The notes under the pieces are model-generated. The model was given only the letters and a program-made list of their open reading frames with translations, searched no databases and had not been told where the DNA came from. Made by a program: the position numbers and the translations under genes. A stretch of DNA of 64,000 nucleotides from Morinoia aosen (Eukaryota; Arthropoda; Malacostraca; Amphipoda; Talitridae), in NCBI GenBank assembly GCA_030386875.1, contig CM059579.1:89594253-89658252 (forward strand). The letters run 5' to 3'. Position 1 is the first letter of the stretch, and each line of letters opens with the position of its first letter. Below are positions 12,490 to 22,000 of the stretch, piece by piece.

Positions 12490-12815
12490 TGGAAATAGTT
12501 TGAAGTTGCGGTAAATAAGCTTAGAAATTGTTTAAAATTGTGGTAAACAAACTAAAAAATGGTTACAAATAATGGTAAATCAAGTCAAAAATAGTTTATA
12601 AATTGTGGTAAATAAACAGAAATAGTCGAAATTACGATAAAAAAACTCAGAAATAATTGAAATTACTATAAATAAACTCAGAAATAATTTAAATTACGAT
12701 AAATAAACTCAGAAATAATCGAAATTACGATAAAAAAACTCAGAAATAATTGAAAGTACTATAAATAAACTCAGAAATAATTGAAATTACGATAAATAAA
12801 CTCATAAATAGTATA
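12490..12815. repeat. AT-rich 31-bp minisatellite, about 10 units
   Basis: The repeated unit has the core AATTACGATAAATAAACTC; later units are near identical and early ones diverged. The array ends about 40 bp before the first visible RNF19 exon and is followed by a (GT)n run (12831-12850) that forms the end of the intron. Confidence 0.8.
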
Positions 12816-12854
12816 GAAACTGTGACACGGGTGTGTGTGTGTGTGTGTGTGCAG

Positions 12855-13081
12855 GCAAAGGAGGCGGCAGCAGCAGCAGCAGCGAGAGCGAGGGCGCGTC
12901 GCTGGACGGAGCAGAGCGAGGCGGCGGAGGGAGCACGGCAGGCCGGCGGTGTGGCGGCAGGCTAAGCAGGTTCCCGCCTTTTGTGGGGCTGTCGAGGGCG
13001 TCGTCTGACGAGGCCAGGGCTGCGGCCCGCCGCGCCAACGCCAGGAACAAGTCCGGCGACTCCGACTCCAGCAGCGCCACC
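12855..13081 (+). CDS. Rnf19: RNF19 exon a: Gly/Ser-rich N-terminal region
   Basis: The acceptor GTGTGCAG precedes the exon and the donor is ACC|GTGAGT. It codes for a poly-Gly/poly-Ser stretch, then [20 protein letters not shown] and an Arg/Ala-rich segment ending [10 protein letters not shown], likely disordered. It starts inside a codon, so at least one upstream coding exon or a start codon is missing. The last base completes a codon, matching exon b. Four further GTGAGT copies follow the donor within 100 bp. Confidence 0.75.
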
Positions 13082-16000
13082 GTGAGTGGGGAGGGGGTCG
13101 TGTGAGTGGGGGGTGTCCTGTGAGTGGGGAGGAGGATCGTGTGAGTGAGTAACTTTACAGAATGCATGAATGTACGTCCTGTGAGTGTGGAGGGTGGTCG
13201 TGTACAGGTTACTGGGCTCCAGTTTAGTTTAGTGCACCTCTTTTCTAACTAAAATGACCCGCTGCTTTACTCGTAGTTGCTAATTACTTAGGTTAACCTG
13301 ATACCTGTTGTTTTGTAACGTGTTCTATACTCGGGTCATGTGATGCGAGTGAAAAATTAGGGGATTCTGCGACCTGGTCAGGGTAGAGGAAACAAGTTAG
13401 AGTCATTCCTATGGGGGGGAAAAGCACCTCTTGTTCGGCTAGCCAATATAGCGGCTTTATTTCAAACAAACTTGATGACGTCACAATTGCGACATGTCGT
13501 TAGACCAATAGGAGTGTCAGATTTAGGGCTAGCGGTGTTGCCAGTTGCAATATGAATGCTGCTATTGCTTCGTTGCCTTGACGCCAGCATTGCCATACAA
13601 TCGACGAAAAAAAGACTGGTTTTACCCTACCTTGTTTCTTCTACCCCGGACCTGGTCCAACCACGTGGTTATGGAGACTCCGACAAGTGCAGTATACAAG
13701 ATACAATTTTGTTGCAGTTGGTAACTGTTAGAGGATGCGATGACCTGGTCCAAGCCCGTGATTATATAGACGTGTTGGTGCAGTATACAAGATACAATTT
13801 AATCGCATAACTGTTGCAGGATGCGCTCCGGCCGCTGGACCGGGCGCCATCAGTGTCCAAGAGCCAGTACTCCACTCCCATGTACACAGCCCCCATCGAC
13901 CTCCACCGCGAGAACAGCGGGAGTTCGCCTTCCACTCCATTGCCCCCTCCCCACTCCCTCCCTCGACACAGCAGCGAAGGAGGGTCCCTCTCCTCCCCTC
14001 CTCTGCCCCCTCGCCGGTCGACAGACGGTGACAGCTCCTCTTCCACGCCCCCTCCACCCGTCCCTCCTCGAGTTCTGTCCCAGCAACAGAGCGCGTGCAG
14101 CAGTAACAGCAACTTCAGTCCGAACTTCTCGAGCAGCAAGACGTGCATGTTTGGACCGGCGTCAGATGCCGAGAACACGATCGCTGCGGCTGCAGCAGCT
14201 GCAGAGCGCGGCAGCCTGAGCAGCTGCAGCGCGGTGGTGCTGCGGGAGTGTGTGTTGTGTCTGCAGGACGTACCTGCTGATCAGTTCCCGAAGCTGTTCA
14301 CGTGCTCACACTCGGCCTGCATCACGTGCCTCAAGCAGTACCTCGCCATCGAGATCTCGGAGTCCCGCGTCACCATCACATGCCCCAAGTGCAGTGAGCT
14401 CATGCATCCCACAGGTGCGTGTCTGGTCCCACACGTCTTGTGGATGTGGTTTGGTGGGCCGACGTGCGGACTCCTATGGTGATTTGTTCGTTAGGCCAAT
14501 AACTGTAGCTATGGCATCTCTAATTTATTCGTTAGGCCAATGAATGTAGCTATGGCGGCTCCGATTTATTAGGCCACCAACTGCAACTATGACCTCTCCA
14601 ATATTCGGTGAGTTCTTGTCACTTCAAACACGCGTCTAGACCTTATGTTATTTAGCCAATTCCGCACGAGTTTCAGCAGCGACAGTTGAATGAGATACTT
14701 TCCTCTTGCGTACACAGCATCTGTAGGTTCTATTGGGATTTTCAGGTTTTCTTTTGTTACTGAGTGAAAGGAAAGCTTTTCATAAATTGCTAAACTGTGC
14801 AAGATTAAAAGCAAAATAAAAAATTGAGTTCAAAAGAACATAGAATATAAAAATTCACTAGAGGTATACTGTCCTTCGTAGTCCCAGTCTCGTGGCTGGA
14901 CTTCCGTGTCCAATTTGCCACGTAACTTGATGTTGTTGTGTAGCTTTTTGTATTATTTTCATGCCTTTAAATGTTGGTTTGCATAATGACTTTGATCGTT
15001 TGTTAAGTTATTTCCAGTCAGTGTGCTTTATTTATTCTAGTATGTGTAGTTCAGTACTTTGTATTGCGCACCCAAAACATCTAGGTTGGACATTCATTTC
15101 TCAAATAGCCTGTAGATTTAAGTGCACGTCACGTCAGTGTTCCCTAGATTCCCATTCCCTCGCGCAGACATCCACCAAATCCTGAACAACTCGGTGCTGT
15201 CGTACAAGTTTGAAGACTTCATGCTGCGGCGCGTGCTGTCAATGGACCCGGACACGCGGTGGTGCCCTGCGCCGGACTGCGGCTACGCTGTCATCGCCAC
15301 GGGGTGTGCAGGCTGCCCCAAACTGCGCTGCGAGCGCCCCGGCTGCGGCAGCCACTTCTGCTACCACTGCAAGGCCGAGTGGCACCCCAACCAGACCTGT
15401 GATATGGCCAGGGGGCAGCGCACACCGCACTTCCCCTACAACATCACATCGTCTCATACTGGTCAGCTGCCTTGCTGTTTTTTTTCTCTCGTTAACCACC
15501 GTGGGTTAAACTGAAACTCTGTATTCAACGCTAATTTGAAGTCATTTGTGCCCCTCAGGAGGTATACAACTATTGTATCTATGGAAATTAGTACTTCCAG
15601 GGGGAAAATGTGTGAGGGCCCGAGCTGAGAGATAGGTAGGCCTTCTTTTTGTTGAAATAAAATGTTGTTTGTTAGGTTAAGGACCATCTTTTTAGGTTCT
15701 CGGCTGTTGTGGGTTTCAGCACCTACTACTTTCTTCTTTAACTTTTATCTTGTTTCACCAACTTCTTTCTCAACTTACTGTTTCTATGCCCCTTCTGCAT
15801 AGAGTCTGCATTCCCTTCCCTCTATACTAAATGGTGTCTTCCTCTCTTTGGAACGCTTTTATTTTTAGAGGTACGGGAGGCTTAACCTAACATCTAATAT
15901 AGTCTGTTGGAAATTTGCTAAATTAATGTAAGCCCTTTTGAAGAAAGCAAATTTCAAGTTTGTGATGTGCTGGGTCTCAATTTGCGTCGTTACTTGCAGG

Positions 16001-19000
16001 TGTAAATATATTGGCGCTCATGTATTGTGATTCTGTGCACATGTTTTGGGTATATTCTGTTGGCTCGTTTTGGGTATATGCTGTTGGCTCGTTTTAGGGT
16101 ACCAACATTGCTGCCACATAGTTGGTTGTGTATATGTTTGCAATGAATTCTATGGAATTTTGATGTTGCATATCTTAGATTACATGGTACACATGACAAG
16201 TTATATTCAAATTTGAAATGAACTCTGTGAAACTTGCAGACGATGACGTGAAGGCGTGTCCGCGATGCCAGGTACTCATAGTGAAGATGGACGACGGCTC
16301 GTGCAACCACATGACCTGCTCTGTATGCGGGGCCGAGTTCTGCTGGCTGTGCATGAAGGAGGTTTCCGACCTGCACTACCTCAGCCCCTCCGGCTGCACC
16401 TTCTGGGGCAAGAAGCCCTGGTCACGCAAGAAGAAGGTCATGTGGCAGCTGGGCACGCTGGTGGGCGCGCCGCTGGGCATCGCGTTGCTAGCAGGGCTCG
16501 CTGTGCCCGCCATCATCATCGGCATACCCATCTGGGCAGGCAGGAAGGTTCATGCCAAGTACAACTCGGCAGGGCGGCACAAGCGCAACACCATGGTCGT
16601 GTGCAGCGTCGTCTGGTCGGTGAGTCGCGGTTTTAATGTCTTGGTCTCATGAGATGCAGCGCTTCAGCCTTAACTGTTGTGACGCTGGGTGCGCTGAAGT
16701 TGATTTTGTTACTTGAGATGAGAATGTTGGGTTATTTTCCGAAGAATTGAGCTCATTTAGTGAAGTTTTTTCCTAGAGAAAACACCGTACCCCACTTCTA
16801 TATTTAAGCATTTACTGTCAATTTGCATTATGGATTAACTGGCTATAGCCACATACTACAAGCGTTGACTAAAGAAGCTCTGTGTGAACATGAAACGAGC
16901 CCTGAAGTGTTGAGGAGGAACCAAAATTTGTCTGGATTTGTGCATAAGCTTTACGTTGATGTATCCTAACTGTTGTTGATTGGACGTTTCATTTTGACCG
17001 ACCAGAGCTTGCAATCGCCTGTACCCTAACAGTCACTCCTTTGGCCGTTTCACTGTGACCGAACAGAGCTTACTATCGCCTGTACCGTAACAGTTACTGA
17101 TTAGACGTTTGACCGAGCAGAGCCTACTATCGCCTGTGATCGCTGGAGTGGCCGTGAGCATTGGCGTGCCCATCCTGCTGGCATACGTGTACGGCGTGGT
17201 GCCCATCTCGCTGTGCCGGTCGGGCGGGTGTGGGGTGATCACCTCCGCTGCGGGCGTCAGGATCGCCTTCGACGACGAGGCGGACAACAACAGCAGCACC
17301 AACACCCCCGCCTCCACTGCAGCGCTCACCGCAGCCAACATCGCCATGAGCGGCGCCGCAGCCGTGCGCAGCTTCGCCAGGCTCAATGGTGCGACCATCT
17401 TTTCTTTTCCACCAGACCTCTCGGGTCTGGTGGGCTGTGGTGCGCGTGCTGTGTGGGATATGTGTATGACACGTGCTGTGATATATATGACACTGCGTTC
17501 TTTACTGGAAGGGACGCAAAAATATTGTATGTATCTACATGAACTATTGTATGTATCTTCCTGGGGCTGAAACAGAAAACGTAGTTAACTTGTTTGTGTG
17601 TTGACGGGATAAATTTGTACATTAACCCCTTCCCCAACAATTTTTTTCGTGAAAACGTTTCTTTTTCAGAATAATTTTTTATTTTGGTTCTATACAGTAT
17701 TTTTGATGCTGATTATGAAAACAGTAAATATTTTTTCTCCCGAGTTTTGTGGTAAACTTTTTATTTTGAAAATACCTATGTCGGCCAAAACGAGTCAACT
17801 CGTCTTCCTATAAACCATTTTTTTACCATATTTCTTCAATTTTCTCAAAATTTTATTACCAAATGTAAAGAGAAATAAAAACCTATTTTATTTTTTATTT
17901 TTATTACAATTGTATTCCAAATATCTAGCATGAATTATAATATGCATGATGAATGAAATTCCTTTTTCGGCATTTTATTATGAACAAAATCAATTGAAAA
18001 CTGTAAGTTGTTAGCAAAAATATAAAACAAATGAATTTTATTTCCACATATAAAAGAATAGTATTTCCTCAGAAAGTTTCTTGATCAAATTATTTAGAAT
18101 GATAATTTTTAAATGAATGCAAATGTGGATGCAAACAACACCCATCTGACAACAATGGCTGTCGGAGCAAGTCTAGTAACAATGTCCTTGAAATCCCACA
18201 GCTCTACCCTATCGCCTGTGTCAGGCGAACAATTTTACGAGAATGCTCGTTTCACACGTAGAATGGCTTACGAAGGCTTGAAATCGACGAGTATATACGT
18301 ATGTAGCTGTTTTTTGGAGGTTAAGTTTTAGACGAGTATACTCGTCGACGGCTGAAAAACGAACATTTTGTGAAAACGTGTATACTCGTTTCTGCCGGAG
18401 AAGGGGTTAAAGCGAGTCATGCTGTTAACATGACACACATGACAGCTGTTAAAATCCAGGTTTTTGGAGCAGGGTTGTCCGATTGAATTTTTCTCACCAA
18501 AATTCTCCAATGTGTTTTTAAATGAAATTTAACCGAAGTGAGCACTTACCATCTGACAAGTAAACGATATTATAGTTGTACTTATAGGGCTATTCTTGGA
18601 GAATCTTGTTCCTAAAATGAAATAAAAGAACCATCGTTATAGAGAACATTTATTGACGCAAATATTTTGGAATAAAATTTTTCCATCTTCAGTGCTGTAA
18701 GAAATAAAATGTTTTTACAGTCATGAATACGCAATATTTAATATTATTTTCACTGATATTTTTACAATAGTAACGAACTACATTTTAATGCGGATAACAT
18801 TTACGAATTTGCATTAAAAGGTACATTTGTTTCAGACAGAGGAGGATAGAGCGTGAGCATGATATTTAAAATGAATTTTTTTTACTGATATTTTTTCAAA
18901 ATGTGTAAATCAACGAACTATATTTTTACGCAGATAACTTCTATAAATTCTTGTTAAAGGCTCTATTTGTTACAGACGGCGGAGGATCGAGCGTAAGCGG

Positions 19001-22000
19001 CGTAGGGAGCGCGAGCTGCGACGGGGTGAGCACCGAGAGCGTTGGGGGAGTGGAGGGGGTGGGGGAGGAGCCGGACCGGGAGAGCGCCAGCAACGTCGCC
19101 ATCGCGCCCCCCTCGCTGGCCGGCTCCATTGCCTCCTCGTCTTGCTACGGGCCCCGCTCTCACAAGTGAGTCGCACATCTCTCCACTCAATTTGGAAAAT
19201 AATTTTTGGAAATAATTTTTTCAAACTATTATGAATAAAAATTTAGAAAAAACATTTTTAAATAGCATTTTAAAAAACATTTCTAACAAGCAATTCTGAA
19301 AAGCAATTTTACAAAATTTAAAACAGTTGAAAAAGTTTTGGCGATTAAAAAATAGAGCAATCTAAGAAAAAGTTTTAGAAAAAATTTGTAAAAAACTGAT
19401 TTATTTACCACAAGCCATACAGTAGCGTGTTGTTTCCCGACCCAAGTCTAGCAAAATGGGCACATTTGACATCAATTCCGTTTGTGTTGCTGTATTCCTC
19501 AGCCCTGCAGCCTTCTTTGTTATGTTGCGAGCTGTGGCCACCGCAAGCATCAACTTCAGATTATGGTGGAGGTACATGAAGAAGTAACTTCAGATCGTTT
19601 CGAATCGTTACTCATAGAATGAGTGTTAAGGAATCTATCAAGGCTTCAGATTTTTTCGTTTTTTTTAGGGTAATTACACGATTTTGATGTTAGTGTTGTG
19701 GATGCCTCACATTGAAAACAGCATCAGTACATTATTTCCTGAGGTGTCATTGCTCAACTCATGGCGTTGAGTTGTATGGGTTCTAAGTTCTAATCTAATA
19801 TAGATTAATCCTATAATTAGTATAATAATGGTTCTAAGCAACACATTTTGAGTGTATATACTCAGCGCAAACATGTGGCATAGCACGTGAAATTAACAAT
19901 AGAATTAAACTTAAAAAATACGATTATTTTATTAATTTGTCACTATGGGCTTTCATTGGGAGGTGATCAGCAAGTCCTGAGCATGCATTACAAATGCCCG
20001 ATATTTACCTTGACCCTACACCCGTCACAGACTCGAGGTACATGTGGAGATGGGGAGCGAGTACCCGTCACCGCGAGACGAGTGCAGAGTGCGCTACCAC
20101 CTGCGGGACGCTGCGCCCTGCAGTACGGGCAGCGCTGCTCCGGACACCGCCTCGCTGGCTGTGTCTGAGCGCTCCGTCAACACTCCTGACGCTGACTCCG
20201 CTTCCACCCGGGGCTTGGCTGGCTCGGTGCAGCGCTACAAGGTATGACTCTCTCTCTCTCGCTGGAATGACCTGGCATTTGTTAAGTCTATTCCGCGGTA
20301 CAGGGTATGGCTCGCTGGGTGGAATGACTTTCTTGGCTTTTGAGGGGCATTTGTTGGGTCTGTTCCGCACTATAAAGTATGGCTCAGTTCTAGATTGTCA
20401 TTGTTGATCAGACGTTTGACCTCACCCATCCTTTTCTTATTTTGTTAAGTGTGGGTGCGGGGAGAAGAATATCCACTGAAGGAAAGAAATAGCGTAAATT
20501 TTCAGTATGTCTATTGTTTTATTACTTAGAAGGCTGAAGTCGTGTTAAAAAGGTGAAGCAATTGCGAGTGTTGGTCGTCACAATACTCGTGCTTAGGAAC
20601 GCTTTCATGGACTTGACTCACTCAAGGGCTTTCTTGTAACCAGCTGAGCGACTTGCGAGTGGCAATGAACTATTGGGTAAGGATTTAAAAGAGGTGTTTT
20701 AGAGCATGACTGTAGCTCATTCTGACCGCGGTCATGCAGATCTCTTCCAAAATACACAGCCTTTAGAGATGTGCCTTAAGGTAATAACTGTTTTGATCTA
20801 TGTATTGAACAACTATCGTATGTATCTTCTTGCGGCTGAAGTATAATAGGTTTTTATTCTGTTGTGGACTATTTCTTTCGGTTTACTGGTGTGCTTTTAT
20901 TCAGCTGTCGTTACTTTCGTCTTCAACATTTATTCTATTTCATGAACTTCTTTTAATTTTGCTGTTTTCTGTGCGCAATGTGAGGGGAATATCTTGTGCT
21001 TGGATTTCCTGTAAAGCCATATCATGTGGTGCCTTCATTCGTCTCTTGGAACACCTGGGTTGTGTTTAGAGAAGCCTAAACTAACTAATCACAAATATAA
21101 TCTATTCTAATCTAATGTAATCTAATATAATCAGTAACGTATCCTGAGGTTTATGCTCTCAGTTCGGAAATTTCGTTGGTCTTCATTTCCCGAGTTATGG
21201 GCCCTCCTTCCTTCTTGACTATGGCACTAGACTGCTGCATGTCCGTGTGCGGTGCTGTAGGTCAAATCACAAATAATTGTTTCTATGCCCATTTCGTGTC
21301 ATCAGTTATTTGTTACAGTGTAACTTTTGTTGATTGACCTTGTTGCTATCTTTGTGTTAGAGGGGATGGGCCATCACGTTTTCAAAGTATAGAGGAATGG
21401 TCTAGGAAAGCATTATAAAAGAGTTGCATTTGCTATTCAAATACTGTCGCGGGAGTGACGAAGAGAAGCCGATAAGAAATTTCACGGTACTAATCAAACC
21501 TTATCAGTATTAAGCTTCTAAATTGAGTGCGTTGTTGTTGATTGCTCAGGTACAGGAGGAAGAGGAGCATTGCAGCGTCGTGTCGCTGAGCAACGTGACC
21601 AACGTGGCGCAGGCGGGCGACAGCGCGAGCACGGTGATGGTGGACGTGTCGAACTGCACGAGCAGCGCTGCAGGGGTTGAGGCAGCCTGCTATGGTCCAG
21701 AAGACGTCGCCCCCACCACCGGCGTCGCAGCGCCCTCCATCCTCTCTTCCATCTCCGCCAACACCACCACCAACCTCTACCTGCCCCAGGACCCGACAAG
21801 GGAAGGCGGCAACAGAACTTCCTGTTCGGGCACTGGGGATCACGCTGCGCACTCTGGAGGCAGAGTAAGGGCTGGTCATCATACCTCGAGGTGCTGTTCC
21901 GGTGGAGTGGGACCCGCCACTGACGACGACGGCGCTGGTTACAACAGCGGCGATGGCGCAGGGGATACCAGCGACCGGCACGAGCCGCTTCACGGCAGTG

